Source: Sphingomonas sp. JC676
GTDB taxonomy: Bacteria; Pseudomonadota; Alphaproteobacteria; Sphingomonadales; Sphingomonadaceae
Length of the DNA stretch: 64,000 nt
Direction: 5' to 3'
NCBI RefSeq assembly: GCF_014489075.1
Contig: NZ_JACTGR010000006.1
Location: 310,001-374,000 of the forward strand
Part shown: piece by piece, positions 23,937-34,376 of the stretch
Numbering within the stretch: position 1 is the first letter of the stretch
How the letters are laid out: every line of letters starts with the position of its first letter
The notes under the pieces: model-generated
What the model saw: the letters and a program-made list of their open reading frames with translations, nothing else
Database searches by the model: none
What the model was told of the DNA's origin: nothing
Translations under genes and position numbers: made by a program

Positions 23937-24936
23937 CGCTCTAGCCGATCCGCTAGGGCCCCGGGCGGCGCGCTTCCGCGCCGATCTGCTGGCGCTGTCG
24001 GGCCGCGCGCCCGCGCCCGATGCGCCGCTCGCGCTCGCCGTATCGGGCGGGCCGGACAGCATGGCGATGCTTGCGCTGGCGCATGCGGCGTTTCCGGGCG
24101 CGGTCGTCGCCGCCACCGTCGATCACCGCCTCCGCGCGGCGTCCGCCGATGAGGCGGCGATGGTTGCGCAAGCCTGCGCCGCGCTTGGCGTGCCGCATTG
24201 GGTGCTGGTGCCAGCTTCGCCGATAAAAGGCGCGAGCATTCAGGCCAAGGCACGGGAAACGCGCTATTTTCTTCTGGAACACTGGGCCGCCGAAGTTCGC
24301 GGCTGCGCGCTCCTGACCGCGCACCACGCCGATGACCAGGCCGAGACCTTCCTGATGCGCGCCGCGCGCGGTTCGGGAGTCGCCGGGCTCGCCGCGATCC
24401 GCGATCGGCGCGAACTGGGCGCCAACGGCCTGAATTTGCTGCGCCCCTTGCTCGATTGGCGCCGCGCCGAGCTGCGCGATCTGGCAGTCGCGGCGGGGCT
24501 GCCCTTTGTCGACGATCCCTCGAACGCCGATGATCGCCACGACCGCACCCGCTTCCGCGCGCTGCTGGCGAACAATGTGGAGCTCGATGTTCGCGCGCTC
24601 GCCGCCGCCGCGCGCTATGCCGCCGAGGCGGAGGCGACGCTCGCCGCGCTCGCCGATCGCTTCTGGGCGGAGCGCGCCGCGGTCGCCGCGGACGAGATTC
24701 GCCTGGAGATCGTCGATCTCCCCCGCGAGATCCGCCGCCGCCTCGTCCGCCGCGCGATTCGCGAGATGCGGAGCCGGGCGGGAATCACGACGCCCGCCTT
24801 TCCCGACGGTGCAAACATCGAAGCCTTGTTGGACCAGTTGGAAAACGCTTCGGGAGGCACGCATGCCGGAATCGAGGCCCGCACCCGCGCAACCTTTGCA
24901 ACCTTCCGCATGTCTCCGCCGCGCCGATCACTCTGA
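23914..24936 (+). CDS. tilS: tRNA(Ile)-lysidine synthetase
   Basis: 340 residues. It converts the wobble cytidine of the CAU-anticodon isoleucine tRNA to lysidine using ATP and lysine. PP-loop nucleotide-binding motif SGGPDSMAMLALAHAAF at about 44-60, VDHRLRAAS, a TAHHADDQAETFLMR block and GLPFVDDPSNADDRHDRTRFR, all diagnostic. The C-terminal substrate domain is short, as in many alphaproteobacteria. The ATG at 23914 overlaps cpoB. ftsH follows 70 bp downstream, the usual tilS-ftsH order. Confidence 0.94.
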   Translation: MPPTSASDALADPLGPRAARFRADLLALSGRAPAPDAPLALAVSGGPDSMAMLALAHAAFPGAVVAATVDHRLRAASADEAAMVAQACAALGVPHWVLVPASPIKGASIQAKARETRYFLLEHWAAEVRGCALLTAHHADDQAETFLMRAARGSGVAGLAAIRDRRELGANGLNLLRPLLDWRRAELRDLAVAAGLPFVDDPSNADDRHDRTRFRALLANNVELDVRALAAAARYAAEAEATLAALADRFWAERAAVAADEIRLEIVDLPREIRRRLVRRAIREMRSRAGITTPAFPDGANIEALLDQLENASGGTHAGIEARTRATFATFRMSPPRRSL

Positions 24937-25006
24937 TCGACGTTGTTCCATTGTCATTAACGTCCACATGCCTATCTACTAGCCTCTGAAAGGTGTTGGG
25001 CAGGAT

Positions 25007-26971
<1,965 letters not shown>

Positions 26972-27002
26972 ACCCGGGTTCCAACGGACACGAAAACTGC
27001 GT

Positions 27003-27036
27003 AGCCCTTCCTCGAGACGATCGAGGGAGGGCTTTT
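27003..27036 (+). terminator. Rho-independent terminator of ftsH
   Basis: AGCCCTTCCTCG (27003-27014) pairs with CGAGGGAGGGCT (27022-27033) with one T-G pair, loop AGACGAT, followed by TTTT. The right arm contains GGGAGG, which lies only 9-14 bp before the next start codon. Confidence 0.85.
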
Positions 27037-27039
27037 CGC

Positions 27040-27405
27040 ATGATGCGGCTGTTCGCCGCCGCGGCGCTGTTTTCGCTTCTGGCCGGCCCGGTCCAGTCGA
27101 TGAGCGTGGCGGAGTTCCTGGCCAAGGCCAATGCGCTGAAGGCGAAGGGGGCGCTAGCCCTGCTGTCGTCCGATCTCGGTCTTCTGCAGAAGGAGATGGC
27201 CGATATCAGCACCGTCTATCGCGCCGACCTCCAGGCCGCGCGCGCGGCCGGCAAGGCCCCGCACAGCTGTCCGCCACCCAAGGGCCAGGTCAAGATGGAC
27301 AGCAGCCAGCTGATCGCCGAGCTCGAGAAGATCCCGGCGAAGCAGCGCGGGATGAGCATGAAGACCGCCTTCTACGCGATCATGAAGCGCCGCTATCCCT
27401 GTTAG
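27040..27405 (+). CDS. Small exported protein, possibly Rap1a/Tai-like
   Basis: 121 residues. Signal peptide MMRLFAAAALFSLLAGPVQS, then a helical domain: VAEFLAKANALKAKGALALL, then a Cys-containing turn SCPPPKGQVKMDSSQLIAEL, then KTAFYAIMKRRYPC at the very end. The order Cys-Pro-Pro-x-Gly, 'Q/S-x-L' helix, and a terminal Y/F-P-C resembles the Rap1a/Tai family, periplasmic proteins first known as immunity to type VI effectors but also widespread with no such role. No effector is nearby, so this is a fold guess. The ATG is 4 nt after the ftsH terminator; its only ribosome site (GGGAGG) is inside the terminator stem. Confidence 0.72.
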   Translation: MMRLFAAAALFSLLAGPVQSMSVAEFLAKANALKAKGALALLSSDLGLLQKEMADISTVYRADLQAARAAGKAPHSCPPPKGQVKMDSSQLIAELEKIPAKQRGMSMKTAFYAIMKRRYPC

Positions 27406-27409
27406 GCGC

Positions 27410-28468
27410 TCAACCGAACATGCCCATCAGCACCAGCAGGCTGACGAACAATGTGATCACGATGGTGATGAACCAGGACAGGATCAGCGTCCGGACGACC
27501 GCCGAGAACCAGCCGAGCTGATAGGCCTGCTTCATCTGCCGCGTCATATGGACGAGCGGGACCAGCATTCCCGCGGTCACCAGCCAGCCGGTGCTCACGC
27601 CCACCGCGCCCAGCACGGTCAGCACGATGAACAGCATCGACATGAACGCGATCGAATAAGTTATGAACACGGTATGGTCATAGAGCTTGTACTGGCGCTT
27701 CCAGAAGAACAGCAGCCAGACGAACGGTAGCGATAGTGGGATCAGCAACCAGGAGAATTTGTAGACGCTCGATTGCAGCTTGTAGAGCATCAGCGCCGGG
27801 TTCTTCTGCCACTTCTCGATGCCGTGATCGAGTGCGTGCCAGCCGGTCAGCTTGGTGGTGACCTTGACGGGGTTCTCCCCGATCGCCTTGGCGGCCGTGT
27901 CCAGCCCGCGAATGTCATTCTCGGCCTCGGCGATGCGCCGCTCATATTTGGCGCGCTTCGGATCGCCTACCGGGCGTTCGTCACGCTCTTTGATCGCATC
28001 CTGGCGCTCCTCGACGGCTTCCTGCCGGGTCTGTTGGATCGTGGCCAGGGGCTTGCCGTTGACGGTGTTCAGCTCGGCAGGCGTCGAGATGCCGAGGATC
28101 TGGAACACCGCGAACATCGTGAAGACCGAGAAGAGGAAGATCGCCATCGGCGAGACGAATCGCGCGCGCTCGCCGGCGATGTAGCGCCGGGTCAGGTCAC
28201 CCGGCCGCCAGGCGAGCAGCGGCAGCGTCTTCCACAATTTGCCTTCGAAATGCGCGACGCCGTGCAGGATCTCGTGCCCGATCGCGCCGAGCGACCGGTG
28301 GATATGGCCCGATTGCCCGCATTCATGGCAGTGCGGGCCGATCAGTGCGGTGCCGCAATTGAGGCAGATTCCGCCGGCCTGGCCTTGGCCTTCGCCATGA
28401 TGCGGCTCGACGGCGCGGCCCAGCAGCCCGCCCGTCACAAGTTCCCCTGCTGCGTCAAAATCCCCCAT
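27410..28468 (-). CDS. DUF3667 family membrane protein with zinc ribbon
   Basis: 352 residues from the ATG at 28468. The N-terminal zinc ribbon CLNCGTALIGPHCHECGQ precedes the DUF3667 block LGAIGHEILHGVAHFEGKLW followed by KTLPLLAWRPGDLTRRYIAGERARFVSPM. Four to five transmembrane helices follow: about 110-130, 235-255, 265-290, 295-315 and 328-350. A charged helical insert (around 150-190) separates the first helix from the rest. Function of the family is unknown. The frame is open far upstream but that part overlaps proA. Convergent with the small exported gene (4-bp gap). Confidence 0.85.
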   Translation of the reverse strand: MGDFDAAGELVTGGLLGRAVEPHHGEGQGQAGGICLNCGTALIGPHCHECGQSGHIHRSLGAIGHEILHGVAHFEGKLWKTLPLLAWRPGDLTRRYIAGERARFVSPMAIFLFSVFTMFAVFQILGISTPAELNTVNGKPLATIQQTRQEAVEERQDAIKERDERPVGDPKRAKYERRIAEAENDIRGLDTAAKAIGENPVKVTTKLTGWHALDHGIEKWQKNPALMLYKLQSSVYKFSWLLIPLSLPFVWLLFFWKRQYKLYDHTVFITYSIAFMSMLFIVLTVLGAVGVSTGWLVTAGMLVPLVHMTRQMKQAYQLGWFSAVVRTLILSWFITIVITLFVSLLVLMGMFG

Positions 28469-28516
28469 GCGCCCAAGACCTACCAGCTTCGCCCCAGCCG
28501 TGCTAGCGGGTGCAGC

Positions 28517-29776
28517 ATGGCTGATGCCGATACGAATATGCTGATCGCCGAAATGGGCAAGCGCGCCCGCGCCGCCGCACGCGTGCTCGCGGCGATGCCG
28601 ACGGACGCCAAGAGCCGGGCGTTGCTCGCCGCCGCCGCAGCGATCCGCGAGGACAGCGCCGCAATCGTCGCCGCCAATGCCGAGGACATGGCGGCAGCCG
28701 AGGCGTCGGGCCTTTCCGGCGCGCTGCTCGATCGGCTGCGGCTCGATGCCGGCCGCGTCGAGTCGGCGGCCGCGGGCGTGGAGGCGGTCGCGCGGCTGAG
28801 CGATCCCGTCGGCCAGCTCATCGACCGTGCCGAGCGCCCCAACGGGCTGGTGCTGACGCGGATCCGCGTGCCGATCGGGGTGATCGGCATCATTTATGAA
28901 AGCCGCCCCAATGTGACCGCCGATGCCGGCGCGCTCGCGGTGATGGCGGGCAATGCCGCAATCCTGCGCGGGGGTTCGGAAGCGATCCGCAGCAACCGCG
29001 CGATCCACGCGGCGCTGGCGCGTGGGCTCGAAGCGGGCGGTGCGCCTGCCGACGCGGTGCAGCTCGTCCCGGTCACCGATCGCGCGGTGGTGGGCGCGAT
29101 GCTGACGGCGGAGGGGCTGATCGATCTGGTCGTGCCGCGCGGCGGCAAGAGCCTGGTCGCGCGCGTCCAGGCCGAGGCGCGGGTGCCCGTGCTCGCGCAT
29201 CTCGACGGCATCAACCACACCTATGTCGATCGCGCCGCCGATCCGGAGATGGCGCGCTCGCTCGCGCTCAACGCCAAGATGCGCCGCACCGGCATCTGCG
29301 GCGCGACCGAGACGCTGCTGATCGACCGCGGCTTCGCCGATCCCAGGCCGATCCTGGCGGATCTCGCCGATGCCGGTTGCGAGCTGCGCGGCGATCCGGA
29401 AATCCGTGCGATCGAACCCCGCACCCAGGCCGCCAATTCGGACGACTGGGACACCGAATATCTCGACTCGATCCTGTCGGTGAAGCTGGTCGACGGCGCC
29501 GACGGCGCGATCGAGCATATAGCCCGGCACGCCTCGCACCATACCGACGCGATTGTCACCGAGGACGCGGCAACGGCTGAACGTTTTCTGGCAGAGGTCG
29601 ACAGCGCGATCGTGATGTGGAACGCCTCGACCCAGTTCGCCGATGGCGGCGAGTTCGGGCTGGGCGCCGAGATCGGCATCTCCACCGGCCGCCTCCACGC
29701 CCGCGGCCCGGTCGCGCTCGAGGGGCTGACGACCTATAAATGGGTCGTTCGCGGCACGGGTCAGACGCGACCTTGA
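28517..29776 (+). CDS. proA: Glutamate-5-semialdehyde dehydrogenase (gamma-glutamyl phosphate reductase)
   Basis: 419 residues from the ATG at 28517. NADPH-dependent second step of proline biosynthesis. Aldehyde-dehydrogenase fold with ProA hallmarks: VPIGVIGIIYESRPNVTADA, GNAAILRGGSEAIRSN, VPRGGKSLVARVQAEARVPV, catalytic Cys261 in MRRTGICGATETLL and GEFGLGAEIGISTGRLHARG near the end. The reading frame is open upstream of 28517, but that region codes for the DUF3667 protein on the other strand. nadD overlaps its 3' end by up to 37 bp, beginning a long co-directional run (proA-nadD-rsfS-rlmH-envC-ctpA). Confidence 0.96.
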   Translation: MADADTNMLIAEMGKRARAAARVLAAMPTDAKSRALLAAAAAIREDSAAIVAANAEDMAAAEASGLSGALLDRLRLDAGRVESAAAGVEAVARLSDPVGQLIDRAERPNGLVLTRIRVPIGVIGIIYESRPNVTADAGALAVMAGNAAILRGGSEAIRSNRAIHAALARGLEAGGAPADAVQLVPVTDRAVVGAMLTAEGLIDLVVPRGGKSLVARVQAEARVPVLAHLDGINHTYVDRAADPEMARSLALNAKMRRTGICGATETLLIDRGFADPRPILADLADAGCELRGDPEIRAIEPRTQAANSDDWDTEYLDSILSVKLVDGADGAIEHIARHASHHTDAIVTEDAATAERFLAEVDSAIVMWNASTQFADGGEFGLGAEIGISTGRLHARGPVALEGLTTYKWVVRGTGQTRP

Positions 29777-30432
29777 AGCGCATCGGGCTGCTCGGCGGAT
29801 CGTTCAATCCGGCGCATGAGGGACATAGGCGGCTTTCGCTCCATGCCCTGCGCGCCCTCGAGCTCGACGAAGTGTGGTGGCTGGTCTCGCCCGGCAATCC
29901 GCTCAAGCCCGAAAAGGGCATGGCGCCGTTCGCCGCGCGGATGGCTTCCGCCAGGGCGATGGCGCGCCATGCGCCGATCCGCGTCACTTCGATCGAGAAG
30001 CGCCTGAAGACGCGCTACACCGCCGATACGCTCACCAAGCTGCCGCGGCTCTATCCGCGCCACCGCTTCATCTGGCTGATGGGGGCGGACAATCTGGCCC
30101 AGTTCCACCGCTGGGAACGCTGGCGCCATATCGCCCGGCAGGTTCCGATTGCGGTGATCGCCCGTCCGGGTTATGATCGTCAGGCCCACGCAAGTCCTGC
30201 GATGGGTTGGCTGCGGCGCGTTGTGCGGCCCGCAGGTCAGGCAAAGAATTGGACGCGATGGAGATTGCCGGCACTCGTGCTGTTGCGCTTCCGCCCCGAT
30301 CCTACCTCGGCGACACGCCTTCGGGCCGCCGATCCCGTCTGGCACCGGCGATTCCTCGGCTTGCTTCAGAACCGTGTTTTGAAGGGGTCGGCGCCGTATC
30401 CACACCTCGGCACAGAACGCGTTCAACCCTAG
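29740..30432 (+). CDS. nadD: Nicotinate-nucleotide adenylyltransferase
   Basis: 230 residues from ATG 29740; a TTG at 29773 (in the overlap TTGA with the proA stop) would start the protein at KRIGLLGGSFNP, which is where homologues normally begin, so the true start may be that one. Makes NaAD from nicotinate mononucleotide and ATP in NAD synthesis. Motifs: GLLGGSFNPAHEGHRRLSLHAL (nucleotide-binding GxFxPxHxGH), WLVSPGNPLKP, TADTLTKL and FIWLMGADNLAQFHRWERW. The C-terminal Ser/Thr-x-x-R adenylyltransferase motif reads TSATRLR. rsfS follows after 8 bp. Confidence 0.93.
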   Translation: MGRSRHGSDATLKRIGLLGGSFNPAHEGHRRLSLHALRALELDEVWWLVSPGNPLKPEKGMAPFAARMASARAMARHAPIRVTSIEKRLKTRYTADTLTKLPRLYPRHRFIWLMGADNLAQFHRWERWRHIARQVPIAVIARPGYDRQAHASPAMGWLRRVVRPAGQAKNWTRWRLPALVLLRFRPDPTSATRLRAADPVWHRRFLGLLQNRVLKGSAPYPHLGTERVQP

Positions 30433-30440
30433 GAGTTATC

Positions 30441-30827
30441 TTGGCCACTTCCCCCAATGTGCAGCGCTCGACCGACGCCGACGGCGTTGCAGCACTGCAT
30501 AGACTCGTGATGGCGTCGCTCGACGATGACCAGGCGGTCGAGACGGTTTCCATCCCGCTTGCAGGCAAGAGCAGCATCGCCGATTTCATGGTGGTCGCCT
30601 CGGGCCGCTCGACGCGTCAGGTCGCCTCGATGGCCGCCAAGCTCGCCGAGAAGATCAAGGCCGAGTTCGGCCGCAGCCCCCGCGTCGAGGGCCTGCCCAC
30701 CGCCGATTGGGTGCTGATCGATGCGGGCGACGTGATCGTCCATCTGTTCCGCCCCGAAGTCCGCAGCTTCTACAATCTCGAGCGCATGTGGGCGTTCGGA
30801 GACACGGCCGCCGCGGGCCAGGCCTGA
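30441..30827 (+). CDS. rsfS: Ribosomal silencing factor RsfS (uses TTG start)
   Basis: 128 residues. No suitable ATG exists upstream outside nadD; TTG at 30441 has AGGAG exactly 5 nt before it, so it is chosen. RsfS binds ribosomal protein L14 and blocks subunit joining in starvation. Conserved core: VETVSIPLAGKSSIADFMVVASGRSTRQV, then KLAEKIKAEFGRSPRVEGLPTADWVLIDAGDVIVHLFRPEVRSFYNLERMW, with the diagnostic DWVLID and FYNLE. It lies in the usual alphaproteobacterial order nadD-rsfS-rlmH. Confidence 0.94.
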   Translation: MATSPNVQRSTDADGVAALHRLVMASLDDDQAVETVSIPLAGKSSIADFMVVASGRSTRQVASMAAKLAEKIKAEFGRSPRVEGLPTADWVLIDAGDVIVHLFRPEVRSFYNLERMWAFGDTAAAGQA

Positions 30828-30847
30828 TTCCCGTCGGAGCCGCCTAG

Positions 30848-31270
30848 ATGCTGCTCCATATCGTCGCGCGCGGGCGTATCGGGCGCAGCCCCGAGGCGGA
30901 GCTGGTCGACCGCTATCTGAAGCGGGTCTCCTGGCCGGTGCGCGTGACCGAACTTCCCGATACCGGCGGGCGCGTGCCCGCAGTCGAGCCGGCGACTCGA
31001 ATCGTCCTGCTCGACGAGACCGGCGAGAATTTGCCGTCGCGCGTGTTCGCCGAACGGCTGGGCGCATGGCGCGACGATGGCGTGCGCGAGGCGCGTTTCC
31101 TGATCGGCGCCGCGGACGGCTTCGGCGATGCCGAGCGGGCTGAGGCGCATCTCCTCCTGTCCTTCGGCCGCGCGACCTGGCCGCACATGATGGCGCGCGC
31201 GATGCTCGCCGAGCAGCTCTGGCGGGCGGCCTCGATCCTCGCCAACCACCCCTATCATCGCGAAGGCTGA
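30848..31270 (+). CDS. rlmH: 23S rRNA (pseudouridine1915-N3)-methyltransferase
   Basis: 140 residues, a SPOUT-class methyltransferase acting on 70S ribosomes. Motifs in order: LLHIVARGRIGRSPEAELVDRYLKR, RIVLLDETGENLPSRVFAERL, FLIGAADGFGDAERAEAHLLLSFG and the C-terminal knot TWPHMMARAMLAEQLWRAASILANHPYHR, with the family's terminal Y-H-R. 20 bp after rsfS; the EnvC-like gene begins within its stop codon (TGATG). Confidence 0.95.
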   Translation: MLLHIVARGRIGRSPEAELVDRYLKRVSWPVRVTELPDTGGRVPAVEPATRIVLLDETGENLPSRVFAERLGAWRDDGVREARFLIGAADGFGDAERAEAHLLLSFGRATWPHMMARAMLAEQLWRAASILANHPYHREG

Positions 31271-32460
31271 TGGGACCGGCGCGCAGCCTCGCTCTCGCCG
31301 CCGCGCTGACCGCGATGTTCGCGACCGGCAGCCTTGCGGGTGCGCAGGTTCCGGGGATCGCGGACCAGCAGCAACGGCTTCGTGCTGCGCAGGCCCAGTC
31401 CCAGGCCGCCCAGGCGCGCTCGCAGGCGCTGGAGCGCGCCGCCGCCGGCGAGCGCGACCGCGCGGTGCAGGCCAGGGCCCAGGAGGCCGCCGCCGCCGAA
31501 CGGATCAAGGCGGCCGAGGCCGATATCCAGGCCGCGCAGGCGCGCATCGCGATCGTCGACCGGCTGTTCGCGGCGCAACGCGCGCGCGTCGCCGCCGGGC
31601 AGGGGCCGGTCGTGCGACTGATCGCGGCGCTGCAGTCAATGGCGCGCCGCCCCCCGGTGCTCGGGCTGGTCCAGCCCGGATCGACCGAGGACATGGTCCA
31701 TGTCCGCGCCGTGCTCGGCACGACGATGCCGGTGGTCGCGGCGCGCACCGCCGATGTTCGCGCCGAGCTCGGCCGCGTCAAGCGGTTGCGCATCGCGGCC
31801 GAGACGGCGGTCGCCAGCCTGCGCCAAGGCAGGGTGCGGCTGGAGGGCGAGCGCAATGCGCTGGTCCAGCTCGAGGCACGGCATCGCCTGCGCTCGAGCG
31901 AGCTCGGCCGCAGCGCGATGATCGAGTCGGACCGCGCGATGGCACTCGGCGAACGCGCGCGCGATATTGTCGACCAGATGGAGAGCGCTGGCGCGGCGAG
32001 CGAAGTCCAGGCCGATCTGGCGGCGCTGCCGGGTCCGCTGCCGCGCCCGGCGCAGAATGGCGAGGCCGGGCCGGCCGCCTTCCAGCGGCAGGGGTCGGCG
32101 GCGTATCGCCTGCCGGTTTCCGGCCGTGTCGTCACCGGACTGGGCGAGCTTTCGGCCACCGGCGTGCGCGCGCGGGGCGTGACCCTGACCTGCGCCGCGA
32201 ACGCGCAGGCGGTGGCGCCTGCGGGCGGCGCGATCGTCTATGCTGCGGGATTCCGGGATTATGGCGGGGTGGTGATCATCGATCACGGCAAGGGTTGGAC
32301 CAGTCTGGTCTCAGGATTGGGGGCGCTTTCGGTGCGCGTCGGCGACAAGGTCGCGCAGGGCCGCGCGATCGGTCGCGCCGCGGGCGGGGATGCGCCGCGC
32401 GTCACCGTCGAGCTGCGCCGCCGCGGCACACCGATGGACCTCACCCAGCTGCTCGATTGA
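31270..32460 (+). CDS. EnvC-like murein hydrolase activator (degenerate M23/LytM domain)
   Basis: 396 residues. Signal peptide ending GSLAGA, a long coiled coil (about 30-100 and 155-235, Ala/Gln/Arg-rich), then a C-terminal LytM/M23 fold (YRLPVSGRVVTGLGELSATG; VAPAGGAIVYAAGFRDYGGVVIIDHGKGWTSLVSGL). The zinc ligands of active M23 peptidases are missing: no H-x3-D after the first strand, and the usual H-x-H is replaced by Ser-Gly in the LVSGL segment. This is the EnvC/NlpD pattern, an activator of amidases rather than an enzyme. It starts 1 bp inside the rlmH stop, and ctpA follows; a septal cell-wall role is likely. Confidence 0.9.
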   Translation: MGPARSLALAAALTAMFATGSLAGAQVPGIADQQQRLRAAQAQSQAAQARSQALERAAAGERDRAVQARAQEAAAAERIKAAEADIQAAQARIAIVDRLFAAQRARVAAGQGPVVRLIAALQSMARRPPVLGLVQPGSTEDMVHVRAVLGTTMPVVAARTADVRAELGRVKRLRIAAETAVASLRQGRVRLEGERNALVQLEARHRLRSSELGRSAMIESDRAMALGERARDIVDQMESAGAASEVQADLAALPGPLPRPAQNGEAGPAAFQRQGSAAYRLPVSGRVVTGLGELSATGVRARGVTLTCAANAQAVAPAGGAIVYAAGFRDYGGVVIIDHGKGWTSLVSGLGALSVRVGDKVAQGRAIGRAAGGDAPRVTVELRRRGTPMDLTQLLD

Positions 32461-32554
32461 GGCCAGGGCCCCGAGCTGGGGTTCTGGTTTGCCCGCCGTG
32501 GAAAAGCCGCTATCCTGCACTAGATAAGTACGCGTATTTCCAGAAAGCCAATTG

Positions 32555-33886
32555 ATGCTGCGTTCGTTCCTTCAAGTCACCGCCGCCGTCAGCGCGCTCG
32601 CGCTCGTGCCGATTGCCTCGGGCGCCATGGCGGGCGTCGACACCAACAGCTATCGCGAGCTGGACACCTTCATGGAGGTGTATAACCAGGTGAAGGCGAA
32701 CTACGTCGACAAGGTCGACGACAAGACGCTGGTGAAGGGCGCGATCCAGGGCATGCTTTCGGCGCTCGATCCGCACAGCAGCTATGCCGACGGGCTCGAT
32801 TTCGACAATCTCAAGATCCAGACCGACGGCAACTACGGCGGCCTCGGTCTCACCGTCACTCAGGTCGACGGCGCGGTGAAGGTGATCGCGCCGACCGAGG
32901 ATACGCCGGCGGCACGCGCGGGCATCAAGTCGGGCGACTTCATCACCCATCTCGACGGCAAGTTCATCGTCGGCGGCAGCCTGGACGAGGCGATCGAACA
33001 GATGCGCGGCGCCCCGGGTACCAAGATCAGCCTCACCGTGGTGCGCCCGGGCGCCGACAAGCCGCTCCAGTTCACGCTGGTGCGCGAAGTCATCGTCCAG
33101 AAGCCGGTGAAGTGGGAGATCAAGGGCAACGTCGGCTATATCAACATCAACACCTTCACCGCGCAGACCGCGGGCGACACCGCGCTGGCGATCCAGGCGA
33201 TCGACAAGAAACTGGGCCACAAGCCGCTCGGCTATATCGTCGATCTGCGCGAGAATGGCGGCGGCTTGCTGAGCGAGGCGATCGGTGTGTCCGACGTGTT
33301 CCTCACCCATGGCGAGATAGTCTCGCAGCGTGGCCGCGAGAAGAACGACATCGAGCGCTATTATGCCGAATCCATGTTCCCGGGCGATCTCGCGCGCGGG
33401 CTGCCGGTGGTCGTGCTGGTCGATTCGGGCACCGCCTCGGCGTCCGAGATCGTCGCCGGCGCGCTCCAGGATCATCACCGCGCGCTGGTGATGGGCGTGC
33501 GCAGCTTCGGCAAGGGCTCGGTCCAGTCGATCCTGCCGATGGGCCAGCGCGCCGCGCTGCGCCTCACCACGGCGCGCTACTACACGCCTTCGGGCCATTC
33601 GGTGCAGGAAGGCGGCATCAAGCCGGACATTCTCGTCCCCCAGATCTCCGATCCCGATTACAAGGACCGGCCGGTGGTGCGCGAAGCCGATCTGCGCCGC
33701 CACCTGATCAACCAGGAGAAGGTGGACGACAGCGTCCTCGAAGAGGATGTCCGCGCCGATCCGCGCTTCTCGGCGACTCCGGAACAGCTGAAGAAGCAGG
33801 GCATCGACGATTTCCAGCTCAACTACGCCCTCCAGACGATCGCACGACTGGGGCCGAAGCCGCAGGTCGCGACCAAGGGCAAGTAA
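32555..33886 (+). CDS. ctpA: S41-family C-terminal processing peptidase
   Basis: 443 residues from ATG 32555 (a TTG directly before it could add one residue). N-terminal signal segment, then FMEVYNQVKANYVDKVDDKTLVKGAIQGMLSALDPHSSY (family signature), PDZ domain (about 85-165, GLGLTVTQVDGAVKVIAPTEDTPAARAGIKSGD) and protease core. The Ser/Lys dyad lies in DSGTASASEIVAGALQD (around residues 292-308) and FGKGSVQ. Cleaves periplasmic proteins at their C-termini and often works with peptidoglycan hydrolase partners, fitting its place after the EnvC-like gene. dsbB follows after 4 bp. Confidence 0.95.
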   Translation: MLRSFLQVTAAVSALALVPIASGAMAGVDTNSYRELDTFMEVYNQVKANYVDKVDDKTLVKGAIQGMLSALDPHSSYADGLDFDNLKIQTDGNYGGLGLTVTQVDGAVKVIAPTEDTPAARAGIKSGDFITHLDGKFIVGGSLDEAIEQMRGAPGTKISLTVVRPGADKPLQFTLVREVIVQKPVKWEIKGNVGYININTFTAQTAGDTALAIQAIDKKLGHKPLGYIVDLRENGGGLLSEAIGVSDVFLTHGEIVSQRGREKNDIERYYAESMFPGDLARGLPVVVLVDSGTASASEIVAGALQDHHRALVMGVRSFGKGSVQSILPMGQRAALRLTTARYYTPSGHSVQEGGIKPDILVPQISDPDYKDRPVVREADLRRHLINQEKVDDSVLEEDVRADPRFSATPEQLKKQGIDDFQLNYALQTIARLGPKPQVATKGK

Positions 33887-33890
33887 GGCG

Positions 33891-34376
33891 ATGCGCTCGG
33901 ACGGCCTTCGCACGGCGCGGTGGATCGCGCTCCTCCTCCCGCTCGCGCTGATGGCCGGGGCGCTCGGTTCGCAGTTCATCGGCCATCTGGTGCCCTGCGA
34001 GATGTGCATGTGGCAGCGCTGGCCGCATTATGCCGCGATCCTGGTCGCGTTGCTCGCGTTCGTGGTGCGCCCGCGCCCAGTGACGATGCTGTTCGTATTG
34101 GTCGCCGGCGCGCTGATCGCGCTGAGCGGGGCGATCGGCGTCTTCCATGCCGGCGTCGAGTATAAATGGTGGCAGGGGATCACCGCTTGCACCACCAATC
34201 TGACCGCCGGCAACCCGATGGACATATTGAACGAGGCACTGCGCAAGCCGCTCGTGCGTTGTGACGTACCGCAATGGCAATTGTTCGGAATCAGTCTCGC
34301 GGGCTTCAACGCGATCTTCTCGCTCGGCGGCGCGGTGGCGATCTTCGCGCTGGCGGTGCGCAGGGGCCTGAGATGA
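33891..34376 (+). CDS. dsbB: Disulfide bond formation protein B
   Basis: 161 residues with four transmembrane helices (about 10-28, 45-60, 65-85, 135-155). First periplasmic loop has CEMC (DsbB Cys-x2-Cys) followed by the conserved WQRWPH; the second loop has the distal Cys pair (ITACTTN and VRCDVPQW). Re-oxidises DsbA and passes electrons to ubiquinone. It starts 4 bp after ctpA and overlaps the coq7-type gene by 4 bp (ATGA), so the three are one transcript. Confidence 0.93.
   Translation: MRSDGLRTARWIALLLPLALMAGALGSQFIGHLVPCEMCMWQRWPHYAAILVALLAFVVRPRPVTMLFVLVAGALIALSGAIGVFHAGVEYKWWQGITACTTNLTAGNPMDILNEALRKPLVRCDVPQWQLFGISLAGFNAIFSLGGAVAIFALAVRRGLR

Noticed and set aside
27040..27405. Type VI immunity function for the Rap1a/Tai-like protein
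   Set aside because: No effector, VgrG or Hcp gene is present nearby; the family is also common without toxins.
28469..29698. N-terminal extension of the DUF3667 frame
   Set aside because: Antisense to proA; the DUF3667 domain begins only after the ATG at 28468.
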